64,000 nt of DNA from Sphingopyxis macrogoltabida (GCF_001314325.1 NZ_CP009429.1:1674501-1738500), one strand, 5' to 3'. Positions 8,959 to 18,592 are shown, counted from the first letter of the stretch. Made by a program: numbers and translations. Notes: generated from the sequence alone by a model not told the origin.

Positions 8959-8997
8959 GCCTTGCTGCCGGTCGCCGGGTCGGCTCTATAGGCCGTC

Positions 8998-9948
8998 ATG
9001 GATAATCTGACCCATAGTCTCGTCGGCGCCGTCCTGGCGCAGGCCGGTCTCAAGAAGAAGACCGGCCTTGCGATGCCGACGCTGATCATCGCGGCGAACC
9101 TGCCCGATATCGACGCCGCCTGCGCGGTATATGGCATCGAATCGCTCGCGATGCGGCGCGGCGTCACGCACGGGCCGATCGCATTGCTCCTGCTGCCTCT
9201 GCTGCTGTGGGGGCTGATGATCGCGTTCGACCGCTGGCAGGAAAGGCGCGGCAAACGGCCGGCAACGCGGCTGCCCGTTCACGAGGGCTGGCTGCTCGCG
9301 CTCGCCTACATCGGCTGCTTCAGCCATCCGGCGCTCGACTGGCTCAACAATTACGGCATCCGCCTGCTTGAGCCGTTCAGCCATCGCTGGTTTTATGGCG
9401 ATACGCTGTTCATCATCGACCTGTGGATATGGGCGGCGCTTGGCGTGTCGGTCTGGCTTTCGTTGCGCCGCGAACGGCGCGGCGCGGCAAACTGGCAGCG
9501 GCCAGCGGGGATCGGTCTCGCCGCCGTTGCCATCTATATCTTTGCCAACGGCCTGATCACGGGGGCTGCCGAAAACATGGCTGCCGATGCGTTGCGCGCG
9601 AGCGGGAAGGGCGATGCGCTCGTCGTCGCGAGTCCGCCGCCGCTGACCTTCTGGAAACGGGACATCTTCTGGCGCACGGCCGATCGTTATGGCAGCGCAA
9701 GCTTCATTCCCGGCGTCGGCGGCCATGTCGACATCAGCGGTACGCCGACGGGGTTGAGCGATCCGCGCCTCACGACCTGGGTGAAGGCCGATCCTGCGGC
9801 ACGTGCCTTCCTGTTCTGGGCGCGCATGCCGGTTGCCGAGGTCGACGGCGACGCAATCCTGCTTCGCGACCAGCGCTATATGCAGCCGCTGGCGCGCGAC
9901 CGGTTTACCGTTCGCGTCACGGCGCCGGACACCGCGAGCCATCCCTGA
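8998..9948 (+). CDS. YdjM-like membrane-bound metal-dependent hydrolase family protein
   Basis: 316 residues. The start MDNLTHSLVG and the following NLPDIDA and THGP segments are hallmarks of the YdjM/DUF457 family. Members are inner-membrane proteins annotated as metal-dependent hydrolases by conserved His/Asp residues; true activity is not established. About four to five hydrophobic helices lie in residues 50-190, followed by a soluble C-terminal domain of about 120 residues. It follows korB by 39 bases. Confidence 0.8.
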   Translation: MDNLTHSLVGAVLAQAGLKKKTGLAMPTLIIAANLPDIDAACAVYGIESLAMRRGVTHGPIALLLLPLLLWGLMIAFDRWQERRGKRPATRLPVHEGWLLALAYIGCFSHPALDWLNNYGIRLLEPFSHRWFYGDTLFIIDLWIWAALGVSVWLSLRRERRGAANWQRPAGIGLAAVAIYIFANGLITGAAENMAADALRASGKGDALVVASPPPLTFWKRDIFWRTADRYGSASFIPGVGGHVDISGTPTGLSDPRLTTWVKADPAARAFLFWARMPVAEVDGDAILLRDQRYMQPLARDRFTVRVTAPDTASHP

Positions 9949-9973
9949 CCCGGTCGGCCAGACATTCCGGCCT

Positions 9974-9983
9974 ATGACGTCAT
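9974..9983. repeat. Palindrome ATGACGTCAT upstream of cfa
   Basis: A perfect 10-bp palindrome lies 54 bases before the cyclopropane synthase start. It could be a dimeric regulator site. No partner copy is seen nearby. Confidence 0.3.
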
Positions 9984-10037
9984 GACGGCGCGCAACAGCG
10001 GATTGTCACGCCGGAAAGTTTGCGGCAGGATGGCGTT

Positions 10038-11318
10038 ATGAACACGCATGTCAGTCCCAGACGCGGCAAGGAACTGCTGCGGGCGGATCGGGCTTATCGC
10101 TCGGGCGGATTGACGGCGCGGCTGATCGCCCGGGCGCCGGCGGGACTGTTTCACCGCATGCTCGACCGCATCGACAGCGGCCTCGATTATGGAACCATCG
10201 AAGGTCATTTGCCCGACGGGAGCGTCCGGCTGCTCGGCGGGCGCGGGAAAGGGCCCGCTGCGGTGGTCCATCTCCATCACTGGGCGTCGCTCGTCCGCCT
10301 CGCGCTGTCGGGCTCGGTCGGCTGGTACCGCGCCTGGGAACGCGGCGAATGGTCTTCACCCGACCCGGTGCCGCTGTTCGACCTGTTCATGCGCAACGGC
10401 GAAGCCCTCGGCGACGTCGGACGCGCGCATGGGCCGTGGCGCTGGCTCAACAAGATCGTCCATGCCCTCCGTCGCAACGACCGTCGCGGGGCGCGGCGGA
10501 ACATTCATGCCCACTATGATTTGGGCAATGATTTCTATCGTTTGTGGCTCGACGCGGGGATGAATTATTCCAGCGCACTGTTTCTGAAACCCGATCAGAC
10601 GCTGGAAGAGGCGCAGATCGCAAAAGTCGATGCCATCCTCGACCGTCTCGACCTCCGGTCGGGAAGCCGGCTGCTCGAGATCGGCTGCGGCTGGGGGGCG
10701 CTCGGCGAGCGCGCGGTCGAGCGGCACGACGTGCTCTATACCGGCATCACCCTGTCGCCGTCGCAGGCGGAAATCGCCGACGCACGGCTGCATGCGATCG
10801 ACCTCTCGCAACGCTCGCGGGTCGAGATCTGCGATTATCGCGACGCCAGGGGGCCGTATGATGCCATCGCCAGTGTCGAGATGGTCGAGGCGGTGGGCGA
10901 GGCCTATTGGCCGGCCTACCTCGATGCGATCGCGCGGCTGCTGCGTCCCGGCGGCAAGGCGGCCATCCAGTATATCCTGATCAACGATGCGTTGTTCGAG
11001 CGATATACGGCGAGCAGCGACTTCATTCAGGCCTATATCTTCCCGGGCGGCTGCCTGATTTCGGAAAGCCGTTTTCGTGCGCTGGCCGAAGCCCGCGGGC
11101 TTGCCTGGGGCGACGTACGGCGCTTCGGCAGCGATTATGCCGAGACGCTTTGCCAGTGGCGCAAACGCTTCGACGCGGCGGTCGAGGCGGGGCAGCTTCC
11201 TGCGGGCTTCGACGGCCGTTTCGTGCGGCTCTGGCGCTATTATCTGCAATATTGCGAGGGTGGCTTCCGCGGCGGCGGAATCGACGTCGCGCAAGTCACG
11301 CTCGAAAAGACGGCCTGA
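10038..11318 (+). CDS. cfa: Cyclopropane-fatty-acyl-phospholipid synthase family methyltransferase
   Basis: 426 residues. LEIGCGWGALGERA is the S-adenosylmethionine-binding motif I. NIHAHYDLGNDFYRLWLD and the GMNYSSALF segment are characteristic of CFA synthases. These act at the inner membrane and add a methylene bridge across unsaturated acyl chains using SAM, a stationary-phase and acid-stress response. ATG 10038 follows an AGGA; a TTG start 18 bases upstream is possible but less likely. The next gene starts 20 bases after its stop. Confidence 0.9.
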   Translation: MNTHVSPRRGKELLRADRAYRSGGLTARLIARAPAGLFHRMLDRIDSGLDYGTIEGHLPDGSVRLLGGRGKGPAAVVHLHHWASLVRLALSGSVGWYRAWERGEWSSPDPVPLFDLFMRNGEALGDVGRAHGPWRWLNKIVHALRRNDRRGARRNIHAHYDLGNDFYRLWLDAGMNYSSALFLKPDQTLEEAQIAKVDAILDRLDLRSGSRLLEIGCGWGALGERAVERHDVLYTGITLSPSQAEIADARLHAIDLSQRSRVEICDYRDARGPYDAIASVEMVEAVGEAYWPAYLDAIARLLRPGGKAAIQYILINDALFERYTASSDFIQAYIFPGGCLISESRFRALAEARGLAWGDVRRFGSDYAETLCQWRKRFDAAVEAGQLPAGFDGRFVRLWRYYLQYCEGGFRGGGIDVAQVTLEKTA

Positions 11319-11337
11319 AAACAGGGGAGGAATCGAC

Positions 11338-12513
11338 ATGCGAAGATTTTTGGCGGCGGTGCTGCTGTGCACTGCGGCGGCGGGGTGCAGCGCGCCCGCA
11401 ACCTCCGACACGACCGACCAACTGCCAAAGGATCTGAATGTGCTGTTCTGGACCCAGGATCAACGCGACGCCGCTTTCCGCACGATGGAAACGGTGCCCA
11501 AGGTTGTCGTGAACACCGTCGAGGCCGGCGGTCCGGTATATCCGTTGCCGGAAGGCAAACCGCTCGATCTCGGGGCCGACGTCGATGCCTATATGGCGAA
11601 ACAGCGCAATGCCGGGCTGATCATCGTGCAGGACGGGAAAATCCGGCTCGAGAAATATGCGCTGGGCTATGGCGCCGGGGGCCGCTGGACGAGTTTTTCG
11701 GTCGCGAAGAGCTTTACCTCGACCCTTGTCGGTGCGGCGGTCAAGGACGGCTATATCAAGAGCCTCGACGGCAAGGTGACGACCTATATCCCGGCGCTCA
11801 AGGGTTCGGCCTATGACGATGTCTCGGTGCAGCAGCTGCTGACGATGACGTCGGGCGTGAAGTGGAACGAGGATTACACCGATCCAAAATCCGATGTCGC
11901 GCTGTTCAATCTGCAAAAACCGGTCGCGGGCGAGGATATAACCGTCAGCTATATGAAGACCTTGCCGCGCGAAGCGCCCGCCGGATCTAAATGGGTATAC
12001 AAGACCGGCGAGACCAATTTGATCGGCGTGCTGGTATCGAGCGCGACGGGCAAGACACTATCGGCCTATCTGTCCGAGAAGATCTGGAAACCGTTCGGCA
12101 TGGAGCAGGACGCGGTGTGGATGCTCGGCGCGACGGGACACGAAATCAGCGGCTGCTGCATGTCGGCGAGCCTCAAGGATTATGCGCGCTTCGGCCAGTT
12201 CATCCTGAACGGGGGTGTCGCGGGCGGCAAGCAGGTTCTCCCCGACGGCTGGCTTGCTTCGGCAACGACCAAACAGGCTTCGATCGACCTGCCCGGCCGC
12301 GGCTATGGCTATCAATGGTGGACCAACGACGACGGCAGCTTTGCCGCGCAGGGTATCTTCGGACAGGGGATTTTCATCGACCCGAAGCGCAAGCTGGTCA
12401 TCGCATCGAACGGCAACTGGCCCACCGCGACCGACCCCGAGGGTGTCGGAGCCGCGCGTGAGGCCTTCTATAAGTCGGTGCAGTCGGCGATCGACAAGGA
12501 ATCCGCCAAATAG
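11338..12513 (+). CDS. Serine hydrolase lipoprotein, class C beta-lactamase-like
   Basis: 391 residues. A lipoprotein signal ends at Cys17 (TAAAGC). The catalytic S121-V-A-K124 tetrad is visible as SFSVAKSF, and YKTGETN may hold the Tyr-x-Asn equivalent. The family includes esterases, D-aminopeptidases and beta-lactamases; I cannot tell which. AGGGGAGG sits about eight bases before ATG 11338. It lies 20 bases after cfa on the same strand and may be co-transcribed. It converges with the small membrane protein gene. Confidence 0.87.
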   Translation: MRRFLAAVLLCTAAAGCSAPATSDTTDQLPKDLNVLFWTQDQRDAAFRTMETVPKVVVNTVEAGGPVYPLPEGKPLDLGADVDAYMAKQRNAGLIIVQDGKIRLEKYALGYGAGGRWTSFSVAKSFTSTLVGAAVKDGYIKSLDGKVTTYIPALKGSAYDDVSVQQLLTMTSGVKWNEDYTDPKSDVALFNLQKPVAGEDITVSYMKTLPREAPAGSKWVYKTGETNLIGVLVSSATGKTLSAYLSEKIWKPFGMEQDAVWMLGATGHEISGCCMSASLKDYARFGQFILNGGVAGGKQVLPDGWLASATTKQASIDLPGRGYGYQWWTNDDGSFAAQGIFGQGIFIDPKRKLVIASNGNWPTATDPEGVGAAREAFYKSVQSAIDKESAK

Positions 12514-12538
12514 GCCCCGTTCCGGGCGCGCTCTGTCC

Positions 12539-12925
12539 CTAGTCGGCGGCGGTTCCGGCCACTCGCTGCGCGAACCACACGGCCGCCAGCGGGACGAGAG
12601 CACCGAGCGCCATGATCCACCAGGCATCGTCGAGCGTCGCCGCGCGGTAGAGCGCGGCACCGATCACGGCGCCGGCGACGACCCAACCGGCGCCGGTTCC
12701 CGCCGATGCGCGCATCGCGATCCAGCCGCCGGCGAAGGTGCCGGCGAACCAGCCCACGAGCAGCGCGATCGTCGAACCGACGGGGATCAGCACCTCGCCG
12801 GTGTCCGGATCAAAAGCGTCAGGGGAAATTTCGCTCCCGGCATATTGCGCCAGCCAGATCAGGCCGAACGCGACCACGATGCCGATTACGGCCGCGATTA
12901 TGGAGCGAAAAACATTTTTGGTCAT
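12539..12925 (-). CDS. Hypothetical four-helix membrane protein
   Basis: 128 residues with four predicted membrane spans (about 5-28, 48-72, 79-96 and 100-122) and glycine-rich helices such as GWFAGTFAGGW. I do not recognise a function. The start at ATG 12925 is set by the first hydrophobic segment. It lies 56 bases downstream of the SDR gene on the same strand and may be the last gene of the purF operon. Confidence 0.65.
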   Translation of the reverse strand: MTKNVFRSIIAAVIGIVVAFGLIWLAQYAGSEISPDAFDPDTGEVLIPVGSTIALLVGWFAGTFAGGWIAMRASAGTGAGWVVAGAVIGAALYRAATLDDAWWIMALGALVPLAAVWFAQRVAGTAAD

Positions 12926-12981
12926 TGCGATCCCCCAAAGCTTATTGATGCGGCCAATAGCGCGGGAAAGCAAATTTCGCG

Positions 12982-13716
12982 TTAAGCGTCCGCCATCACC
13001 TTCGGCAGCGCATGGAATGCGGTGCTGTCGAAGCCTTGGGTCATCAGCTTCGCGACAAATTCGCCGACCGCGTCCGGATCCTTGATGCTCTGCGGATCCT
13101 CGCCGGGATAGGCGCGAGCGCGCATCTGGGTGCGCGTGCCGCCGGGGTCGAGGATCGCGGTGCGTACGGTCGAGATATTGCGCATTTCGGCGCCATAACT
13201 CGTGACCAAAGTTTCCAGCGCGGCCTTCGATGCAGCATAGGCGCCCCAATAGGCGCGCGGTTCGCGCGCCACGCCGCTGGACAAGGCCAGCAGGCGGCCG
13301 TGCGCAGAGCGGCGCAGCAGCGGGTCGAAATTGGCGATCAGCGCTTGCTGCGCGATGAGGTTCAGCGTCAGCAGCTTGTTGAATTCCTTGCCGTCGATGG
13401 CGGCCACCGGAGTCAGCGTGCCGAGCATCGCGGCGTTGAGGACCAGCATGTCGAGTTGCTGCCAGCGCTCGGCCATCGCGGCCGCAAGGCGGGCGATGCT
13501 GTCGCCGTCGGTGAGGTCGAGCGGCGCGATCGTCGCGCTGCCGCCGGCGCCGTGAATGCGATCCTCGAGCTCTTCGAGCCCGCCGGCAGTCCGGGCGGTG
13601 ATCACGACATGCGCGCCGCGTGCGGCCAGCGATTCCGCGATGGCTTCGCCGATGCCGCGGCTTGCTCCGGTGACAAGCGCGACCTGCCCCGCCAGTTCTT
13701 CAGTCTTCATGGTCAT
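12982..13716 (-). CDS. Short-chain dehydrogenase/reductase
   Basis: About 244 residues. GASRGIGEA near the N-terminus is the Rossmann dinucleotide motif, and LNAAML and YAASKAALE supply the NAG-like strand and the Tyr-x3-Lys catalytic pair. The arginine after the Rossmann strand (ITART) suggests NADP(H). The substrate is unknown. ATG 13716 begins four bases after the purF stop, so it is co-translated with purF. ATG 13710 is an alternative start; neither has a clear Shine-Dalgarno sequence. Confidence 0.88.
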   Translation of the reverse strand: MTMKTEELAGQVALVTGASRGIGEAIAESLAARGAHVVITARTAGGLEELEDRIHGAGGSATIAPLDLTDGDSIARLAAAMAERWQQLDMLVLNAAMLGTLTPVAAIDGKEFNKLLTLNLIAQQALIANFDPLLRRSAHGRLLALSSGVAREPRAYWGAYAASKAALETLVTSYGAEMRNISTVRTAILDPGGTRTQMRARAYPGEDPQSIKDPDAVGEFVAKLMTQGFDSTAFHALPKVMADA

Positions 13717-13720
13717 TGTT

Positions 13721-15178
13721 TCAGACAACCCGTTCGGCAAGCAGCGAAAATTGATCCTCAAGCGCATGCTCGTCGAAATCGGTCAGCGTCGTCGGATAAT
13801 CGCCGGTGAAGCAGGCGTCGCAATATTGCGGGCTGTCGTCGCTGCGTTTTGCTTCACCCAGCGCGCGATAGAGACCGTCGATCGTCAGGAACGAAAGGCT
13901 GTCGGCGTTGATGAAATTTGCCATCTGGCCGACGGTCATCTGCGCGGCGAGCAGCTTTGCCCGTTCGGGCGTATCGACGCCATAGAAGCAGCTATGCTGT
14001 GTCGGCGGGCTCGCGATGCGCATATGCACCTCGGCGGCGCCGGCGTCGCGCATCATCTGGACGATTTTCAGGCTGGTCGTGCCGCGCACGATCGAATCGT
14101 CGATGAGGACGATGCGCTTGCCCGCGATCAGCGCGCGGTTGGCATTGTGCTTCAACTTGACGCCCAGGTGCCGGACCTTGTCGCCCGGCTGGATGAAGGT
14201 GCGCCCGACATAGTGCGAGCGAATAATGCCGAGCTCGAACGGGATGCCCGATTCCTGCGCATAACCGATCGCCGCAGGAGTTCCCGAATCGGGCACCGGA
14301 ATGACCAGGTCGGCCTCGACAGGATTCTCGCGGGCCAGTTCGGCGCCGATCGCCTTGCGCACCGAATAGACGCTCGTGCCGTCGACGATCGAATCGGGCC
14401 GCGAGAAATAGACATATTCGAAGATGCACGGGCGCGCCGCGCGTTCGGCAAAGGGACGGTGCGAGGTCAGTTCGCCGTCGCGGATGATCACCAGTTCGCC
14501 CGGTTCGACCGAGCGGACGAATTCGGCGCCGACGACGTCGAGCGCCACGGTTTCCGAAGCGAGAATATGCGCGTCGCCGAGCTTGCCGATAACAAGCGGG
14601 CGGATGCCAAGGGGGTCGCGGCAGCCGATCATGCCCTCGGCAGTCAGGCAGATCAGCGAATAGGCACCTTCGACCTGTTTCAGCGCATCGATGAAGCGAT
14701 CGAGCAGGGTGCGATAATTCGACGTCGCAACAAGGTGGATGATTACCTCGGTGTCGCTCGTCGACTGAAAGATCGAACCGCGGCGGACGAGGATGCGCTT
14801 CAGCGCCGTCGCGTTGGAGATATTGCCGTTGTGCGAGACTGCGAAGCCGCCCGTCGACAGGTCGGCGAACAGCGGCTGGACGTTGCGCAGCGAGGTCTCG
14901 CCCGTCGTCGAATAGCGGACATGGCCGATCGACGAACTGCCCGCGAGCTGGCGCATGATATCGTCACGGTCGAAATTGCCCGCGACATGGCCCATCGCGC
15001 GGTGGGTGTGGAATTCCTTGCCGTCGAAGGCTGTGATGCCCGCGGCTTCCTGTCCGCGGTGCTGCAGGGCATGAAGCCCCAGCGCAACAACCGCTGCGGC
15101 GCTCTCGGCGCCATATATACCAAAGACGCCGCACTCCTCGCGGAGTTTGTCGTCATCGAAAGGATGGGTCGTCAGCAT
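13721..15178 (-). CDS. purF: Amidophosphoribosyltransferase
   Basis: 485 residues. It catalyses the first committed step of purine synthesis, making phosphoribosylamine from PRPP and glutamine. A 15-residue propeptide precedes Cys16 (EECGVFGIYG), the N-terminal nucleophile of the glutaminase domain. The PRTase domain shows VLIDDSIVRGTTS, the PRPP loop. Cysteines near the C-terminus (YCDACFTGDYP) match the iron-sulfur type of PurF. It heads an operon with an SDR gene and is divergent from hisI. Confidence 0.96.
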   Translation of the reverse strand: MLTTHPFDDDKLREECGVFGIYGAESAAAVVALGLHALQHRGQEAAGITAFDGKEFHTHRAMGHVAGNFDRDDIMRQLAGSSSIGHVRYSTTGETSLRNVQPLFADLSTGGFAVSHNGNISNATALKRILVRRGSIFQSTSDTEVIIHLVATSNYRTLLDRFIDALKQVEGAYSLICLTAEGMIGCRDPLGIRPLVIGKLGDAHILASETVALDVVGAEFVRSVEPGELVIIRDGELTSHRPFAERAARPCIFEYVYFSRPDSIVDGTSVYSVRKAIGAELARENPVEADLVIPVPDSGTPAAIGYAQESGIPFELGIIRSHYVGRTFIQPGDKVRHLGVKLKHNANRALIAGKRIVLIDDSIVRGTTSLKIVQMMRDAGAAEVHMRIASPPTQHSCFYGVDTPERAKLLAAQMTVGQMANFINADSLSFLTIDGLYRALGEAKRSDDSPQYCDACFTGDYPTTLTDFDEHALEDQFSLLAERVV

Positions 15179-15321
15179 GTCGATCCAGGTGCAGAGGGCC
15201 GTGACTGGGGCGCATATAGGGAGGCTTGGCGCAAATGTCGCCCCCCATATTCACGCCTTTGTCACATGCGCTTTCAACGATGGGGTGACAGGGCCTTCGC
15301 TCCTGCTCTAAAGCGCGCGAT

Positions 15322-15702
15322 ATGGACAGCCAGCGCGACGCCACCGACCGGTTTTCACCCCGTTTCGACGCCTCCGGCCTGGTGACGGCGATCGTCACCG
15401 ATGCGGCGACCGGCACGCTGCTGATGGTCGCACATATGAATGCCGAGGCGATCGAACGCACGCAGGCGACGGGGCAGGCGCATTTCTGGTCGCGTTCTCG
15501 CGGGCAATTGTGGCGGAAGGGCGAGACGTCGGGCAACGGGCTGACGTTGGTCGAGATGCGCGTCGATTGCGATCAGGATGCGCTGCTGCTGCGCGTCGAT
15601 CCCGCCGGACCCGCGTGCCACACCGGGCGCCGTTCGTGCTTCTATCGCCGCGTCGAGGCTGACGGACGCCTGACTTTCCTCGACGACGATGCGCGCGGCT
15701 GA
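15322..15702 (+). CDS. hisI: Phosphoribosyl-AMP cyclohydrolase
   Basis: 126 residues, the third step of histidine synthesis, opening the adenine ring of [24 protein letters not shown] is the family signature, DCDQDALL binds magnesium, and the CHTG and SCFY cysteines bind zinc. It is a stand-alone HisI without the HisE domain, as in most alphaproteobacteria. It is divergent from purF across 143 bases. The downstream lipoprotein gene starts inside it. Confidence 0.95.
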   Translation: MDSQRDATDRFSPRFDASGLVTAIVTDAATGTLLMVAHMNAEAIERTQATGQAHFWSRSRGQLWRKGETSGNGLTLVEMRVDCDQDALLLRVDPAGPACHTGRRSCFYRRVEADGRLTFLDDDARG

Positions 15703-16228
15703 CGCGCTGATCCTCGTTGCGGCCTTGCTTGTCGCGGGATGCGGGCGGCCGCCGCCCGACGAGGCGCAGCAGGGCGTCGACGCCGGCAATCCGCTTGAAA
15801 TTGCGGCGCGCGAACGCGGTATTGTCCGCCCCGAGGCGCAGGCGCCGACCGGGGTCTTCGAGCGTTCGCACGACCTTGGCCGTGATGCGATGTGCGTGGT
15901 ACCCGATGGGGCAGGGCGCTGGCGCTTCGTTGTCACCGCGGCGTTCGGGCCGGGGCTTGCTTGCACCGCGTCGGGGCAGATGGTTCGTGAGCAAGATGGC
16001 TGGCGCATGCGCTTCCCCGCAGCCGAGGGCTGCGAGGCGCTGGTTCACGAGGAAGAAGACGAACTCCGGCTGCCCGGAAACCTGCCGCCGCAATGCGACA
16101 GCCTGTGCCCCGATCGCGCGTCGCTTTCGGGCCTTCGCCTGCCGCGTGCGAGCTGGTCGGAAGCGGACGCGAAACGCTTGCAGATCCGCGACAGGCAGGG
16201 CAATATGATCCGGCCTTGCGGCAGTTGA
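15689..16228 (+). CDS. Hypothetical lipoprotein
   Basis: 179 residues. [18 protein letters not shown] is a lipoprotein signal with the acylated cysteine at position 18. The mature part has several cysteines (including CEALV and the QCDSLCPD segment) that could form disulfides in the periplasm. No known domain is recognised. Its start lies 14 bases inside hisI, so it is translationally coupled to a gene of no obvious functional relation. Confidence 0.72.
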   Translation: MRAADALILVAALLVAGCGRPPPDEAQQGVDAGNPLEIAARERGIVRPEAQAPTGVFERSHDLGRDAMCVVPDGAGRWRFVVTAAFGPGLACTASGQMVREQDGWRMRFPAAEGCEALVHEEEDELRLPGNLPPQCDSLCPDRASLSGLRLPRASWSEADAKRLQIRDRQGNMIRPCGS

Positions 16229-16258
16229 GCTGCGGCGATTTCGCAAAATCTGCCAGCC

Positions 16259-16287
16259 TTGACGTTCACGTCAACGGAAACTAGTCT
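16259..16287 (+). promoter_or_regulatory. MerR-type operator overlapping a promoter
   Basis: TTGACGT-TC-ACGTCAA at 16259-16274 is a perfect 7-bp inverted repeat. Its left end is also a good -35 (TTGACG), and TAGTCT at 16282-16287 lies 17 bases further as -10. The start codon of the MerR gene is only eight bases beyond the -10. The arrangement suggests autoregulation and a leaderless mRNA. The ACGT-containing palindrome resembles sites described for MerR-family LiuR regulators of branched-chain amino acid catabolism. Confidence 0.65.
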
Positions 16288-16294
16288 CGCCGGC

Positions 16295-16726
16295 ATGACC
16301 GACGAATACGGCCACGCCCATATCGATACGCCCGATCACCTCGGGCGCGAACAATTCAGCATCACCGATCTGTCGTCCGAATTCGGCGTAACGGCCCGGG
16401 CGCTCCGCTTCTACGAGGACGAGGGGCTGATCAGCCCGTCGCGCAAGGGGCTGTCGCGTATCTATTCGAAGCGCGACCGGGCTCGTCTCGCGTGGATCCT
16501 GCGCGCCAAGCGGACCGGTTTCAGCCTCGCCGACATTCGCGAGATGATCGACCTCTACGACGTCGGCGACGGGCGCAAATTGCAGCGTCAGGTGACGATC
16601 GAGAAATGCCAGGAACGCATTGCGTTGCTGCGTCGCCAGCGCGAGGATATTGACAGCGCTGTAGATGAGCTGTCACGTTTCATCGAAACGGTGCAAAAGG
16701 TCGACGCCCGCGAAACGGCGGGCTGA
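16295..16726 (+). CDS. MerR family transcriptional regulator
   Basis: 143 residues. The N-terminal winged helix (FSITDLSSEFGVTARALRFY) and EDEGLISPSRKG are classical MerR. A C-terminal coiled coil (about 95-135) dimerises. There is no cysteine-rich metal site, so it is probably a small-molecule or acyl-CoA responsive member, as LiuR is. ATG 16295 is preferred over a TTG at 16259, which lies in the operator. No Shine-Dalgarno is visible, consistent with leaderless translation. It lies 63 bases upstream of an acyl-CoA dehydrogenase gene, a likely target. Confidence 0.9.
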   Translation: MTDEYGHAHIDTPDHLGREQFSITDLSSEFGVTARALRFYEDEGLISPSRKGLSRIYSKRDRARLAWILRAKRTGFSLADIREMIDLYDVGDGRKLQRQVTIEKCQERIALLRRQREDIDSAVDELSRFIETVQKVDARETAG

Positions 16727-16789
16727 ACCAGACCGATCCCTCCCCGGGTGAGCTGACACCAACCTAGCTGTTTTGCAGAAAGATTTCGC

Positions 16790-18592
16790 ATGCCCGCTTA
16801 TCGCGCTCCCGTCCAAGATACGCTTTTCCTCATCAACGATGTGCTCGGGATCGAGCGCCATGCGAACCTGCCGGGTTTCGCCAATGCGACCCCCGACATG
16901 GTCGAGGCGGTGCTGACCGAGGCAGGGAAGTTCTGCGAGGAAGTGCTGTTTCCGATCAACCAGTCGGGCGATCTCGAAGGCTGTACGCGCCACGACGACG
17001 GGTCGGTGACGACGCCGAAGGGCTTCAAGGAAGCGTATAAGGCTTATTGCGACGCCGGTTGGGGCCTGCTGACCGCACCCGAGGAGTTCGGCGGGCAGGG
17101 GCTGCCGCACGTCATCGGTTTCCCGGTCGAGGAATATCGCAACGCCGCGAACCAGGCCTTTGCCATGTATCCCGGCCTCTCGCAGGGCGCGACCGCGGCG
17201 ATCCTCGTCAAGGGGTCGGAGGAGCAGAAGGCAACCTATGTGCCGAAAATGGTGTCGGGCGAATGGACCGGCACGATGAACCTGACCGAACCGCATTGCG
17301 GCACCGACCTCGGCCTCATCCGCACGCGCGCCGTGCCGAACGGCGACGGCAGCTATGCGGTGACCGGGACCAAGATTTTCATCTCGTCGGGCGAGCATGA
17401 CCTCGCCGACAACATCATCCACCTCGTCCTTGCGAAGACCCCTGACGCGCCCGACAGCGTCAAGGGTATCTCGTTGTTCATCGTGCCCAAATTCCTCGTC
17501 AACGAAGACGGCTCGCTTGGCGAGCGCAACACGCTTTCGTGCGGGTCGATCGAGCACAAGATGGGGATCCACGCCAACTCGACCTGCGTCATGAATTACG
17601 ACGGCGCGAAAGGCTGGATGGTCGGCGAGGAGAACAAGGGCCTCGCCGCGATGTTCATCATGATGAACGCCGCGCGTCTCGGCGTCGGCATCCAGGGGCT
17701 GGGACAGGCCGATGTCGCGCTGCAGAACGCCGTCCACTATGCGCAGGATCGCCGGCAAGGCCGGGCGCTCACCGGACCGCAGGACCCGGAGGAAAAGGCC
17801 GATCCGCTGTTCGTCCACCCCGACGTGCGCCGTATGCTGATGGACGGCAAGGCGACCGTCGAGGGCTTGCGCGCGCTGTGCCTGTGGGGCGCGCTGCAGG
17901 TCGACCTGTCGCACGTCGCGGCGAGCGAGGAAGAGCGCCAGCAAGCCGACGATCTCGTCAGCCTGCTCACTCCGGTGATCAAGGGCTATGGCACCGACAA
18001 GGGCTATGAGGTCGCGACCAATGCGCAGCAGGTGTTCGGCGGCCACGGCTACATCGAGGAACAGGGCATGAGCCAATATGTCCGCGATGCCCGCATCACG
18101 ATGATCTATGAAGGCGCGAACGGCGTCCAGGCGATGGACCTTGTCGGCCGCAAGCTTGCCCAGAATGGCGGCCGTGAGATCCAGGACTTTTTCGCGATCG
18201 TCGACGGCGAATGCGCCGCCGCCAAGGACAAGCCCGCGTTCGCCGATCTCGCGGTGCGGCTCGAAAAGGCGAATGGCGAGCTCAAGGCGGCGACGATGTG
18301 GTTCATGCAGAACGGCATGGCGAACCCGAACAATGTCGGTGCCGGCGCGCATCATTACATGCACATCCTCGGCATCGTCGCGCTCGGATCGATGTGGCTG
18401 ATGATGGCCGAAGCGGCGCAGAAGGCACTCGACGAAGGGCGCGGCAACAAGCCGTTCCTCGAAGCCAAGCTGGTCACCGCGCGCTATTTCGGCGAACGCT
18501 TCCTGCCCGACGCGGGGTCGCTGCGCCGCAAGATCGAGGCGGGCAGCGAAGCGATGATGGCGCTGACTCCCGACCAGTTCCTGGCCGCCTGA
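16790..18592 (+). CDS. Acyl-CoA dehydrogenase, large form with C-terminal extension
   Basis: 600 residues, longer than the roughly 390 of short-chain enzymes. The FAD-binding segment is visible as MNLTEPHCGTDLG. The C-terminal half reads QQVFGGHGYIEEQGMSQYVRD and MIYEGANGVQAMDL, with the Glu of YEG at the catalytic-base position. The tail of about 150 residues matches the acyl-CoA dehydrogenase C-terminal domain of the large FadE-like group. It oxidises an acyl-CoA to the 2-enoyl-CoA in beta-oxidation; chain length is not known. MerR is directly upstream. Confidence 0.92.
   Translation: MPAYRAPVQDTLFLINDVLGIERHANLPGFANATPDMVEAVLTEAGKFCEEVLFPINQSGDLEGCTRHDDGSVTTPKGFKEAYKAYCDAGWGLLTAPEEFGGQGLPHVIGFPVEEYRNAANQAFAMYPGLSQGATAAILVKGSEEQKATYVPKMVSGEWTGTMNLTEPHCGTDLGLIRTRAVPNGDGSYAVTGTKIFISSGEHDLADNIIHLVLAKTPDAPDSVKGISLFIVPKFLVNEDGSLGERNTLSCGSIEHKMGIHANSTCVMNYDGAKGWMVGEENKGLAAMFIMMNAARLGVGIQGLGQADVALQNAVHYAQDRRQGRALTGPQDPEEKADPLFVHPDVRRMLMDGKATVEGLRALCLWGALQVDLSHVAASEEERQQADDLVSLLTPVIKGYGTDKGYEVATNAQQVFGGHGYIEEQGMSQYVRDARITMIYEGANGVQAMDLVGRKLAQNGGREIQDFFAIVDGECAAAKDKPAFADLAVRLEKANGELKAATMWFMQNGMANPNNVGAGAHHYMHILGIVALGSMWLMMAEAAQKALDEGRGNKPFLEAKLVTARYFGERFLPDAGSLRRKIEAGSEAMMALTPDQFLAA

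Noticed and set aside
8958..8993. GAGCC...GGCTC repeat after korB as a terminator
   Set aside because: Long irregular loop and no U-tract.
15260..15290. TGTCAC...GTGACA repeat between purF and hisI
   Set aside because: Only six bases per arm with a 19-base spacer; too weak to separate from chance.
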